A stretch of DNA of 64,000 bases from CBDCBA01 sp965214125 (GCA_965214125.1 CBDCBA010000010.1:14454-78453); one strand, 5' to 3'; positions 44,279 through 52,352 are shown, counted from the stretch's first letter. The notes: a model not told the origin generated them from the sequence alone. Numbers and translations: made by a program.

Positions 44279-45370
44279 ATGAATGAGATCACGATGGAAG
44301 AGACGAACGGCTTGATCGTGCCGTCGGCACAGGTGACGACGCGGCCCGCGACGAAGGCGGATGTCCCCGCCATCGATGCGCTGCAGAAGACGCTCTCGAA
44401 CGAGCTCGGGTTCATGCACTTCGCAACGCTCGAGGGGAAGATCGAGCGGAATGAAGTGTTGCTGGCGATTGATGAAAGCGGATCGCTCGCCGGGTACATC
44501 ATTGGGAGCGACACCTACTTCAAGCGGGAAGAGGTGGGCGTGGTCTACCAGACGGCGGTGCAGCCGCGGTATCGGCGGGGCAACGTGGGGGCGGTGTTGC
44601 TCAGGGCGCTCTTTGCGTCGTGGCCTTACGGGACACGACTGTGTTGTGCGTGGTGCGCACAGGATTTGCCGGCGAACAAGTTCTGGGAGGCGATGGGGTT
44701 CGTGCCGCTGGCGTACCGGGTCGGAAGTAGGAAGGCGAAAGTGAAAAGTAGAAAGGAGCCGAGGATTCACATTTTCTGGCAGAAGCGAACTGTGGAAGGG
44801 GATCAAAAGACGCCGTGGTGGTATCCGAGCATCACGGGGAACGGGGCGATTCGGGAGGATCGGCTGGTGTTGCCGATTCCCGAGGGGCAGCCGTGGGAGG
44901 ACACGTGGCCTGCTGTTCTTCCGGAACCGGAGGAACTCACCACAGAGAGCACGGAGGGCACGGAGCAGAAGCAAGAGGTGGATTGGGAGGAGCGGGAGGG
45001 GAAGTTTTATCGCAAGGGCAAGCGGCTGATGACGGCGGAGATGATTCGGGAGGAGCAAAGGGTCGGCCGCGGCGGGCTGTTCATGGTGCCGATGGACGTG
45101 AAGCTCGTGAAGGAACTGCCGAAGAAGGAGAAACCCAGGAAAGCAAAGAAGAAGGCCGTCAAGCACGACCCGCGGTTGGCGTCGACGGTGCGGGAGTTGC
45201 GGGATCGATGGTTGGAGCACGTGAACACGAACGCCCTGCTGTTGCCGGCAGGGGAGAAGTATGCGGTGGGTCGAAGCAAGACGCTGCCGGGGGCGGCCGG
45301 GGTGGAGGAGGATCCGTTGGTGCTGCCGATGCCGACGGCCGATCGGAAGCGGTTGCTGCCGGCGGCGTGA
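44279..45370 (+). CDS. GNAT acetyltransferase with low-complexity extension
   Basis: This 363-aa protein has an N-terminal GNAT domain: acetyl-CoA binding around QPRYRRGNVGAVLLRALF and a C-terminal strand with FWEAMGFVPLAYRVG. It then extends about 200 residues with no known domain, ending in basic and Ala-rich sequence. Two segments look like repeat DNA read as protein: RVGSRKAKVKSRKE (44723-44757) and LTTESTEGTEQK (44938-44971). These may have entered the gene from dispersed repeats. Acetyl acceptor unknown. The start is ATG at 44279. Confidence 0.8.
   Translation: MNEITMEETNGLIVPSAQVTTRPATKADVPAIDALQKTLSNELGFMHFATLEGKIERNEVLLAIDESGSLAGYIIGSDTYFKREEVGVVYQTAVQPRYRRGNVGAVLLRALFASWPYGTRLCCAWCAQDLPANKFWEAMGFVPLAYRVGSRKAKVKSRKEPRIHIFWQKRTVEGDQKTPWWYPSITGNGAIREDRLVLPIPEGQPWEDTWPAVLPEPEELTTESTEGTEQKQEVDWEEREGKFYRKGKRLMTAEMIREEQRVGRGGLFMVPMDVKLVKELPKKEKPRKAKKKAVKHDPRLASTVRELRDRWLEHVNTNALLLPAGEKYAVGRSKTLPGAAGVEEDPLVLPMPTADRKRLLPAA
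44723..44757. repeat. Purine-rich repeat-like segment inside the GNAT gene
   Basis: A strand-biased A/G stretch (GGAAGTAGGAAGGCGAAAG then AAAAGTAGAAAGGAG) reads RKAKVKSRKE in frame. It resembles the short A/G repeats common between genes in such genomes. It lies just after the acetyltransferase fold, where an insertion would be tolerated. Confidence 0.45.
44938..44971. repeat. CACCACAGAG half-site inside the GNAT gene
   Basis: CACCACAGAG, AGCACGGAG and GGCACGGAG follow each other in the pattern of the arms of the GxxExxY unit at 16967-17409. In frame it reads LTTESTEGTE. It is a single arm without a partner. Confidence 0.55.
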
Positions 45371-45449
45371 AAGACGCCCAACGCGAGCGCGGCGACCCGG
45401 AGCGGCTGAAACTTTTGGAGTTCGGCGGCTTCGTGGCTCCGGGGTGAAA

Positions 45450-45455
45450 TATCCT
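45450..45455 (+). promoter_or_regulatory. TATCCT -10-like box of nadE
   Basis: TATCCT ends five bases before ATG 45461, with GTGCC between. There is no ribosome-binding sequence, as expected for a leaderless message. Confidence 0.55.
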
Positions 45456-45460
45456 GTGCC

Positions 45461-47227
45461 ATGCGAATCGCCCTTGGCCAGTTCAATCCGACGGTCGGTG
45501 CCATCGATGCCAACGCCGACAGGATGATCGCGATGGCGGATCAGGCGACCTCGGCCGGGTGCGCGGCCGTGGCGTTTCCGGAGCTGGCGTTGTGCGGGTA
45601 TCCGCCAAAAGATCTTCTCTTGCGGAGCGACTTCATCGACGCGCAGATGCGGGCGTTGGATCGGCTGGCGAAGCAGACGAGCGGGATTGATGTTCTCGTC
45701 GGCTACGCGGAGCGGAACGAGCAGCCGGTCGGTCGGCCTTTGCACAACGCGGCGGCGTTGCTGCGTGGGGCGAAGATCGTCAGCCGGCACTTCAAGACGC
45801 TCTTGCCGACGTATGACGTGTTCGATGAGTCGCGCTACTTCGAGCCGGGGCCGAACGATCAGCGGAACAACATCGTCAGCGTCTGCCAGGAGGCGGGCGA
45901 CGATTCCAACTGCGTGCCGACGGGAATCAGTATCTGCGAGGATTTATGGAACGACGAGCGCCTGATCCCCCGGCGGCTGTACCACGAGAACCCGATTCAC
46001 GATCTGCACGTCGCGGGGGCGAAGCTGATTCTGAACGTGTCGGCCAGCCCGTTCGTCGTCGGCAAGCACGCGTTTCGGCGGGAGCTGTTCGCCGAGCAGG
46101 CGCGCAAGTTCGGGTGCCCGTTGCTGTACGTCAACCAGGTCGGCGGCAACGACGAGCTCGTGTTCGACGGAGCATCGTGCGTGTTCGACGCCGAGGGAAA
46201 GTGCATCGCGCAGGCGAAGGATTTCAAGGAGGAATTGCTGATCGTCGATCTGCGTAGGGTGGGCTTCAGCCCACCATCCGACGGATCAGATGGTGGGCTG
46301 AAGCCCACCCTACGGGGGACGAGCGACGGCATCGAGAGCATCCGCAAGGCGCTCGTGCTTGGGACGCGGGATTATCTGCACAAGTGCGGCTTCAAATCGG
46401 CGGTGATCGGGCTGAGCGGCGGCATCGACTCGGCGGTGACGGCGGCGGTGGCGGTGGAGGCGCTGGGGAAGGAGAACGTGACGGGCATCGCCATGCCCAG
46501 CCGCTACAGCAGCGATCACAGCGTCAGCGACGCGCAGGCTCTCGCGGACAATCTTGGCATCACGATGCACACCGTCGCGATCAAGCCGATGCACGACGCC
46601 TACTGCGACAGCGACCTGAGCGGCGTGATCGAGATCGGCGGGTTGACCGAGGAGAACCTCCAGGCCCGCATCCGCGGCGCGACGCTGATGGCCTACAGCA
46701 ACAAGACGGGCGCGCTCGTGCTGACGACCGGCAACAAGAGCGAGCTGGCCGTCGGCTACTGCACGCTCTACGGCGACATGTGCGGCGGGCTGGCGGTCAT
46801 CAGCGACGTGCCCAAAACCGACGTCTACCGCCTCGCCCGCCACTTCAATGAGTCGGCGGGGAGAGAGGTCATACCCGAGAACACGATCACCAAGCCGCCG
46901 TCGGCGGAGCTAGCGCCAGATCAGAAGGATTCCGACTCCCTGCCGGATTACGACACGCTCGACGCGATTCTCGAGCGGTACATCGAGCTTGAGCAGTCGC
47001 CGGAGACGATCGTCGACGAGGGCGGGTTTGACCGAGAGATCGTCGCGAAGGTGGTCAAGCTGACGGACCGCAGCGAGTACAAGCGCAGGCAGGCCGCGCC
47101 GGGATTGAAGGTGACAAGCCGGGCGTTCGGCGTCGGACGGCGGATGCCGATCGCGCAGGGGTACGACCCGATGCAGGGGCCGACGAACCCCGTGCGGCGC
47201 AAACTATCCGTCGCCGGGTCGGCGTAA
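45461..47227 (+). CDS. nadE: Glutamine-dependent NAD+ synthetase
   Basis: This 588-aa enzyme makes NAD+ from nicotinic acid adenine dinucleotide, ATP and glutamine-derived ammonia. The nitrilase-type glutaminase domain has its triad: E in AFPELALCGYPPKD, K in HFKTLLPTYDVFDE and C in GISICEDLWND. The synthetase domain has the P-loop LSGGIDSAVTA at about residues 318-328. Between the domains, about 20 residues (RVGFSPPSDGSDGGLKPT) are encoded by a perfect inverted repeat (46253-46314) of the intergenic type. Both domains look intact, so the enzyme may still work. Confidence 0.95.
   Translation: MRIALGQFNPTVGAIDANADRMIAMADQATSAGCAAVAFPELALCGYPPKDLLLRSDFIDAQMRALDRLAKQTSGIDVLVGYAERNEQPVGRPLHNAAALLRGAKIVSRHFKTLLPTYDVFDESRYFEPGPNDQRNNIVSVCQEAGDDSNCVPTGISICEDLWNDERLIPRRLYHENPIHDLHVAGAKLILNVSASPFVVGKHAFRRELFAEQARKFGCPLLYVNQVGGNDELVFDGASCVFDAEGKCIAQAKDFKEELLIVDLRRVGFSPPSDGSDGGLKPTLRGTSDGIESIRKALVLGTRDYLHKCGFKSAVIGLSGGIDSAVTAAVAVEALGKENVTGIAMPSRYSSDHSVSDAQALADNLGITMHTVAIKPMHDAYCDSDLSGVIEIGGLTEENLQARIRGATLMAYSNKTGALVLTTGNKSELAVGYCTLYGDMCGGLAVISDVPKTDVYRLARHFNESAGREVIPENTITKPPSAELAPDQKDSDSLPDYDTLDAILERYIELEQSPETIVDEGGFDREIVAKVVKLTDRSEYKRRQAAPGLKVTSRAFGVGRRMPIAQGYDPMQGPTNPVRRKLSVAGSA
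46253..46314. repeat. Perfect inverted repeat inserted in frame in nadE
   Basis: The 26-nt arms at 46253-46278 and 46289-46314 match exactly, with a 10-nt spacer. It belongs to the GTAGGGTGGG family found between genes at 22007 and 48591, with CTTCAG in place of ATTCAT, the change being matched in both arms. It sits in the linker between the two NadE domains and keeps the frame. Confidence 0.92.
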
Positions 47228-47263
47228 GGCCGGCGGCACGGCGTTTGATGAGGAAAGCGACCC

Positions 47264-47533
47264 ATGGACATGCTTCAACACTCCCGTCGCTCGATCCGCC
47301 CTTCCCTGCTCACCCTGGCCGTCGCCAGCTTTGCCGCGTTCGGTGCCGCCGGGTGCCACTCCGACGATTCGCCGGATGCTGACGGCGTCACCTCCGCTGA
47401 TCGTGATGCTTCCTCCGGCCTCAAGAATGACGCCCAGGACATCGCGGGCGAGCGCGATCGCACGCGCTCCAACAATCGCGATGGTGATCTTCCCGAGGGC
47501 CCCGAAAGCGACGGTAACCGCAGCGGCAACTAA
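47264..47533 (+). CDS. Small predicted lipoprotein
   Basis: This 89-aa protein has a signal peptide ending in a lipobox (AAFGAAGCHSD). An Asp/Arg/Asn-rich hydrophilic tail with no fold follows (DGVTSADRDASSG, ERDRTRSNNRDGD). It is probably a small lipoprotein with a flexible tail. Unlike most genes here, a GAGGAAAG sequence lies about eight bases before ATG 47264, a good ribosome-binding site. Function unknown. Confidence 0.6.
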   Translation: MDMLQHSRRSIRPSLLTLAVASFAAFGAAGCHSDDSPDADGVTSADRDASSGLKNDAQDIAGERDRTRSNNRDGDLPEGPESDGNRSGN

Positions 47534-47591
47534 CCCGCATCCCGCGCCGCTCCCCAGGTACGGGGCTCTTGTGCCGTCCCAAGGCATGTCC

Positions 47592-47597
47592 TAGCGT
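47592..47597 (+). promoter_or_regulatory. TAGCGT -10-like box of galE
   Basis: The hexamer ends seven bases before ATG 47605, which is thereby preferred to the longer frame starting at 47569. Confidence 0.45.
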
Positions 47598-47604
47598 GGC
47601 GGCC

Positions 47605-48594
47605 ATGAAGGTTCTTGTTGCCGGCGGTGCCGGATATATCGGCTCGCACACGGTCAAAGCCTTGCAGGGAGCCGGACACACGCCGGTGGTGTTCGACAAC
47701 GCCGAGCGAGGTCATCGCGCCGTGGCCGAGCGGTTGAACTGCGAGGCGATTTTCGCCGACTTAAACGATCACGACGCCCTCCTGCCCGCGCTGGCGGGCG
47801 TCGACTGCGTGATGCACTTCGCGGCTTACGCGTACGTCGGCGAGAGCGTGACCGAACCGCTCATGTACTACCGCAACAACGTCGCGACCACGATTGGCGT
47901 GCTCGAGACGATGGCGCAGGCGGGTGTGAAGAAGTTCGTCTTCAGCAGCACCTGCGCCACTTACGGCGACCCGGAGTCGGTCCCCATCACCGAGGACGAG
48001 AAGAAGGCGCCGGTCAGCCCGTACGGCCGGAGCAAGCTGATGGTCGAGCAGATCCTGACCGACCTTGCCGCCGCCGACCCCGACTTCAAGTTCGCTGCCC
48101 TACGCTACTTCAATGCCTGCGGCTGCGACCCAGACGGCGAAATCGGCGAGGACCACAACCCCGAGACGCACCTGATCCCCGTCATCCTCCAGGCGATCCA
48201 GGGCAAGCGCGACAAGATCACCGTCTTCGGCACCGACTACCCGACTGATGATGGCACCTGCGTGCGCGACTACATCCACGTCGCCGACCTCGCGGACGCG
48301 CACCTGAAGGCAATGGATGCGCTGGATCGGGAGCGCGTCATCCGCTGCAATCTCGGCACCGGCCGGGGATTCAGCGTGAAGGAGATCATTCAGGCGGCCG
48401 AGGCGGTGACGGGCAGGAGCGTTCCCGTCGAGTACGGCGACCGCCGCCCCGGCGACGCGATCGCTCTTTACGCCGACCCTTCGACCGCCAAGCGCGTGCT
48501 CGGCTGGGAGGCGAAGTATAAGGATCCCACCGACATCATCCGCACCGCGTGGCAGTGGTTCGATCAGAACCCGAACGGCTACGGCAATGTGTAG
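47605..48594 (+). CDS. galE: UDP-glucose 4-epimerase
   Basis: This 329-aa extended SDR enzyme interconverts UDP-glucose and UDP-galactose. NAD binds at VAGGAGYIGSH (residues 5-15). The catalytic Ser/Tyr/Lys are in FSSTCATYGD and SPYGRSKLMVEQ. Further family blocks are LRYFNACGCDPDGEIGEDH, GTDYPTDDGTCVRDYIHV and the C-terminal DPTDII. The stop TAG (48592-48594) is part of the GTAGGGTGGG repeat that begins at 48591, so the repeat sets the protein end. Epimerase for UDP-GlcNAc is possible too. Confidence 0.93.
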   Translation: MKVLVAGGAGYIGSHTVKALQGAGHTPVVFDNAERGHRAVAERLNCEAIFADLNDHDALLPALAGVDCVMHFAAYAYVGESVTEPLMYYRNNVATTIGVLETMAQAGVKKFVFSSTCATYGDPESVPITEDEKKAPVSPYGRSKLMVEQILTDLAAADPDFKFAALRYFNACGCDPDGEIGEDHNPETHLIPVILQAIQGKRDKITVFGTDYPTDDGTCVRDYIHVADLADAHLKAMDALDRERVIRCNLGTGRGFSVKEIIQAAEAVTGRSVPVEYGDRRPGDAIALYADPSTAKRVLGWEAKYKDPTDIIRTAWQWFDQNPNGYGNV

Positions 48595-48652
48595 GGTGGG
48601 ATTCATCCCACCATCCGGGCGTACTTCCGAGGTGGGATGAATCCCACCCTAC
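48591..48652. repeat. GTAGGGTGGGATTCATCCC inverted repeat that supplies the galE stop
   Basis: Perfect 22-nt arms at 48591-48612 and 48631-48652 have an 18-nt spacer. The second to fourth bases of the left arm are the galE stop codon. It is the same element as at 22007-22066. Confidence 0.92.
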
Positions 48653-48668
48653 GAGGCGACGGCGTCGG

Positions 48669-48938
48669 TTAGAAGATGATCTGCAAGATGCTGATGATGA
48701 TCGAGATCACCCCGATCACGATCGAGACGATGCTGACGATTCCGCCGCGCACGCTCGGCGAGAGGGCCATGATCGCGCCGATGACGCCGAATCCGATGGC
48801 GGCGATGGAGAGGATCAGGTCGAGGAACTCGCCCGTGAAGAGTGTGGCGAGCACGCACAGGCCGGCAATGATCGCGGGGATGCTGAACGACGGCTTCTCG
48901 ACCGTGCCGGCGGGACGGGGACTCATCAGGGCGTTCAT
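48669..48938 (-). CDS. Small membrane protein
   Basis: This 89-aa protein has a short soluble N-terminus and three hydrophobic segments (FSIPAIIAGLCVLATLF, FLDLILSIAAIGFGVIGAIMAL, GGIVSIVSIVIGVISIIISIL). No family is recognised, though the size and layout recall DUF4190-type membrane proteins. The start is ATG at 48938, with a TACGCT box (complement of 48945-48950) six bases upstream. It is convergent with galE, separated by the inverted repeat. Confidence 0.6.
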   Translation of the reverse strand: MNALMSPRPAGTVEKPSFSIPAIIAGLCVLATLFTGEFLDLILSIAAIGFGVIGAIMALSPSVRGGIVSIVSIVIGVISIIISILQIIF

Positions 48939-49015
48939 CCGGCCAGCGTAAATCGTTCACCCGGATCGGCAGAACGGGCAAACGCTCGGGCGGCCGGCGA
49001 CGTACCAATGGGTCG

Positions 49016-49957
49016 ATGTCCCCCGATGACGGCTTGCTTCAAACTGCGCCCGCCGACGCGCCGCAGGCCGGTTGGCTTGATTACGAGGCGATGGTTCGGC
49101 CTGCCCCGCACGGCCCGCCGTGGCGGCTGGCGCTCGCGTTGCTCTACCCGGCGAACGCGATCGTGCTCGCGACGGTCGTCCTGCTGCTGGCGGTGATTCC
49201 CGGACTGCTGTTGCTCACGTTCGGCGGGGCCTTCCCGGTGGGGCTGATCGTCGCGGGCGTGGTGGCGATTGTGGCCGGGCACTACGTCAACGTGGTCGAC
49301 GAGACGGGGCCCGAGGCGTTCGACGAGATGCCAACAGTCGCCCGAAGTGTCTCGTTCTCCGAGGACGTTTTTCAGCCGCTGATGCGACTGCTGCTGGCGT
49401 TGGGCGTCTGCTTCTGGCCGATGCTGGGCGTGATGGCGCTCGCCGACTGGCGGCCGTCGGCGGCCGCGGTCGCCCTGCTGATCGTGCCGCTGGGGCTCGC
49501 CGGCGCCGCCCTGTTCCCGGCGGTGCTGCTGACGATCGTCTGCGGCGGGGGCGGGACGTTGCAGAACCTGCACCCGATTCGCCTCTGGCGCGTGATCACG
49601 CTCGACCGGCGGACGTACGCGATCCTGACCGCCGGGCTCCTTCCGGCGGCAGTCGCGGCCCACGCACTGGCGGCGCTGCTGTTCACGGACGTCGCGCTCG
49701 GCCTGCTCGGCGGCTCGTGGATCACCCCGCTGGGCCCGATCCTGCCGCCGGCCGCGCTCGCGGCGATCGGCCTGGCGATGCTGATGGTCGGCGTCCACCT
49801 CGCGCACCTGTCGGCTTGGTGGATGGGGCGCCACTACCGCCGGTTTCACGAAGGCTTTGGCTGGGTGTTGCAACGCCACGAGCGGGCGATCGATCCCGCG
49901 CAGGACACGGGCGTAGCCACCGAGGTGGCTACGCCCGACGCGACCGAACACCTGTAA
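49016..49957 (+). CDS. Multi-pass membrane protein
   Basis: This 313-aa protein has about six membrane helices, such as ALALLYPANAIVLATVVLLLAVIPGLLLL, FWPMLGVMALA and LGLLGGSWITPLGPILP. No family is recognised. The C-terminal tail (DTGVATEVATPDATEHL) is partly encoded by a perfect 13-nt-arm palindrome at 49909-49936. The start ATG 49016 is preceded by TACCAAT. It is divergent from the small membrane gene at 48669-48938. Function unknown. Confidence 0.65.
   Translation: MSPDDGLLQTAPADAPQAGWLDYEAMVRPAPHGPPWRLALALLYPANAIVLATVVLLLAVIPGLLLLTFGGAFPVGLIVAGVVAIVAGHYVNVVDETGPEAFDEMPTVARSVSFSEDVFQPLMRLLLALGVCFWPMLGVMALADWRPSAAAVALLIVPLGLAGAALFPAVLLTIVCGGGGTLQNLHPIRLWRVITLDRRTYAILTAGLLPAAVAAHALAALLFTDVALGLLGGSWITPLGPILPPAALAAIGLAMLMVGVHLAHLSAWWMGRHYRRFHEGFGWVLQRHERAIDPAQDTGVATEVATPDATEHL
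49909..49936. repeat. Perfect palindrome at the 3' end of a coding sequence
   Basis: GGGCGTAGCCACC and its complement flank a two-base centre (GA). It is read in frame as GVATEVATP, seven codons before the stop. It is probably another captured repeat element. Confidence 0.7.
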
Positions 49958-49974
49958 ACGTCCCGCCGACTCGG

Positions 49975-51174
49975 TCAGATCGTGATGCCGACCGCGCCGT
50001 CATCGTCCTTCAACTCGCGACGCTCCTCGTCCGGCTTGGCGTTGCGGACGTTCTCGGGAACGTACCGCTTGAGCTGCTCAAGCCGCTCGCGGTTGGTGCG
50101 CGACAGGGTTTCCTGCCGCTCGGCGGTGGGCCACGGGCCGTCGTAAACAACGTCCTCGCCCTCGGTCAGCCGCACGCGGGCGCGGCCATCCTCGACGGTG
50201 AGCCTGGCGGTGCCGGCGCCGTCGCTGAGCATCACGTTCATCCCCTCAGTCGGCCCGTTCTGCAGCATGAGCTGCGGGCGGATCGACTCGAGTTCGAGGC
50301 GGTTGGTATCGAGCTGCTGGCGAAGCTGGTTGAGCATCGCGTCCATCTCGCGCAGCCGGTCGCTCATGGCGTCAACGCCGTCGGCAGCCTCGCCCTCGCG
50401 GAAGCCGTCGATGGCGCGACGGTTCTGCTCCGCCTCGCGCGCGTTCGCCGCCGCCTTCTCGGCATCCTCGGTGGCATCGCGGACCAGCCATTCGATGTTC
50501 CGTTGCAGCTCGGTCATCGCATCGGGATCGAGCTCCTTGAACAGTCCAAGCTCGCGCGCCTCTGGCGGGTTGAGGCGCAGCTCATAATCGTCGCCCAAGT
50601 AAAGCCGGCCGTCACCCGGTGCGGGAACAATCATCGCCCTGCCCGGCTGCCCACGCACCCGGAAGAACTGGCTGGTCCCTGCCACGTCGGGCACGTCCGG
50701 CAGGTCGCGCTCGTCGAGCGTGGCCTCGAGCGTCATCGGCTCGCCGTCGCGGACGATCTCCAGGCGGACGGTGTCGCCCTTGTCGTTCATGCGGACCAGC
50801 GTCATGAGCTGGGGCAGGTTGACGACGAGCTGGCCGTCGATCTTGTGCAGCACGTCGCCCTCCCTCACGCCCGCGGCCGCAGCGGGGCCGTCCTCGGGGG
50901 CCTGACGCACGAGCAGGCCCACGCCGCGCGGCAGGCCGAGCGTCTCGTGCATCTCGGCGTCGACGGGTTCAGTGGCGACCCCGAGGTAGGGGCGTGGCGC
51001 GAGAGCGACTCGCGAAAGCTGGCGAGCATTTTCTTCGACGCTTTGAAGGAATGCTTCGAGCTCCCCGTTGGGCGTCGGCGGCGCGGCGGGCTCCGCCATC
51101 GCGGGAAACGCGGCGACAGAAGCGGCGATCAAGGCGGCGGCGAACGTGGGGCCGCGGAACAGTTGCTTGTTCAT
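49975..51174 (-). CDS. Secreted PDZ-domain protein
   Basis: This 399-aa protein has a signal peptide (FAAALIAASVAAFPAMAE) and a PDZ domain at about residues 60-150 (PYLGVATEPVDAEM, GLPRGVGLLVRQAPEDGPAAAAGVREGDV, INLPQL-like turn). After it come a long charged helical region (LRQQLDTNRLELESIRPQL) and a beta-rich part. There is no protease domain. It lies 29 bases after a small membrane gene and an ECF sigma factor, and is likely their operon partner. It may sense or hold misfolded or envelope proteins. Confidence 0.75.
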   Translation of the reverse strand: MNKQLFRGPTFAAALIAASVAAFPAMAEPAAPPTPNGELEAFLQSVEENARQLSRVALAPRPYLGVATEPVDAEMHETLGLPRGVGLLVRQAPEDGPAAAAGVREGDVLHKIDGQLVVNLPQLMTLVRMNDKGDTVRLEIVRDGEPMTLEATLDERDLPDVPDVAGTSQFFRVRGQPGRAMIVPAPGDGRLYLGDDYELRLNPPEARELGLFKELDPDAMTELQRNIEWLVRDATEDAEKAAANAREAEQNRRAIDGFREGEAADGVDAMSDRLREMDAMLNQLRQQLDTNRLELESIRPQLMLQNGPTEGMNVMLSDGAGTARLTVEDGRARVRLTEGEDVVYDGPWPTAERQETLSRTNRERLEQLKRYVPENVRNAKPDEERRELKDDDGAVGITI

Positions 51175-51203
51175 GGGAGAATCCTTCTAAAAACGAGTGG
51201 TTG

Positions 51204-51749
51204 TCATTTGGAAACGTCGAGGTCGACCAACACGTAGTTGCGCTCGGGAACGGTGATGCGCACCGTGTAACCGGCGTCATCGACGAACTCGGCCGTCTGC
51301 ACGCGCTCGCGTTCGATCGCGCGGTGCGGCTGGCCGTCGACGAGGGCGATGCCGGCATCCTGCGACCGCCACACCTCGTGCTGGGTCACGCTTGCGGGCG
51401 ACCAGCCGGTGGCGATAACGCCGGGGCTTGTCTCGCCCGAATTACCCGTTGCGATCCTGTCGGCGGGCGCCGGCGGCGCGTCGGTCCCGCCGAGCCACAG
51501 CCCGCCCGCCACGGCCACGCTGGCGGCCAACGCCGTGACGAGCCCGCCGCCGACCCACCAGGCGCGGGACCGCGACCCGCCGACGACGTGACCCTCCACC
51601 GACGCCTCGCAAGCGGCCTGTCGCTCAAACGCGGCGCGGGCGGCGCCGACGTGCGGGCGAAGCTCGTCATCGATCGCCGCCACGATGCGCCGGTCGATCG
51701 GCGCGTTCGAATGCGGCGAGGCGAGGTTGTCGGAGTCGGGGGAGTGCAT
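51204..51749 (-). CDS. Single-pass membrane protein next to an ECF sigma factor, possible anti-sigma
   Basis: This 181-aa protein has a cytoplasmic N-terminus of about 60 residues without the HxxxCxxC zinc motif of many anti-sigma factors. One membrane helix (WWVGGGLVTALAASVAVAGGLWLGG) and an extracytoplasmic domain (VTQHEVWRSQDAGIALV, AGYTVRITVPERNYVLV) follow. It lies 12 bases after the sigma factor and before the PDZ gene. Anti-sigma function is inferred from position only. Confidence 0.62.
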   Translation of the reverse strand: MHSPDSDNLASPHSNAPIDRRIVAAIDDELRPHVGAARAAFERQAACEASVEGHVVGGSRSRAWWVGGGLVTALAASVAVAGGLWLGGTDAPPAPADRIATGNSGETSPGVIATGWSPASVTQHEVWRSQDAGIALVDGQPHRAIERERVQTAEFVDDAGYTVRITVPERNYVLVDLDVSK

Positions 51750-51761
51750 GAGGTCGGGGGG

Positions 51762-52352
51762 TTACGCGCAGTCACCAAGAAGTTCGCGGAGTCGATCGCG
51801 GGCGCGCTTGAGCCGCATGTCGACCGCTGCGGGCGAGCAGCCGAGGACGTCCGCGATTTGGCGGCTCGGGCGGTCGTCGAAGTAACGCATCGCGACGGCG
51901 AGCCGGCTTTCGTCGTCGAGGCTCGCGATCGCGGCGTGAACGCGGGCGGCCTCCTCCGCCGCCGTGGCCGGCGCGTCTGCCGAATCCGTGGCCGTGGGCA
52001 CAACCTCAGCCGGCGGGACGCGCAGGCGGTTGCGTCGCACCTGGTCGACCGCGCAGCGGCGGACGATATTGAGCAGCCAGCCGGAAAACCGCGACGGGTC
52101 TTGAAGACTCGTGCGGTTTCGCCAGGCGAGCAGGCACGCTTCCTGCACGGCGTCGGCCGCCTTTGCGCCATCGCCGCAGCCGGCGTAGGCGACGGCCAGG
52201 GCCGCCCGCTCGTGCCGGTCGATCAGCTCGCCGAAGGCCGTCGCATCCCCCGCAACGGCCCGCCGCACCAAGTCGGTGGCCGCGCTCGGGCCGCCGCAAG
52301 TTACGGGGGACGGGGGCGCTGCGGGAGGTTGTTCGGCGGTCGCAAGCGGCAT
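51762..52352 (-). CDS. ECF-type RNA polymerase sigma factor
   Basis: This 196-aa sigma-70 family factor has region 2 (ELIDRHERAALAVAYAGCGD, DAVQEACLLAWRN, FSGWLLNIVRRCAVDQVRR) and region 4 with a helix-turn-helix (MRYFDDRPSRQIADVLGCSPAAVDMRLKRARDRLREL). The Ala/Pro linker between them is longer than usual. It is first of three genes on the minus strand, with a membrane protein and a PDZ protein after it, suggesting envelope-stress control. The start ATG 52352 is chosen because the upstream frame is not family-like. Confidence 0.87.
   Translation of the reverse strand: MPLATAEQPPAAPPSPVTCGGPSAATDLVRRAVAGDATAFGELIDRHERAALAVAYAGCGDGAKAADAVQEACLLAWRNRTSLQDPSRFSGWLLNIVRRCAVDQVRRNRLRVPPAEVVPTATDSADAPATAAEEAARVHAAIASLDDESRLAVAMRYFDDRPSRQIADVLGCSPAAVDMRLKRARDRLRELLGDCA

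Noticed and set aside
43706..45790. 694-aa minus-strand open frame across the tandem repeat and the GNAT gene
   Set aside because: It covers the GNAT gene in antisense and has no domain; the heptad-like part is the 21-bp tandem array.
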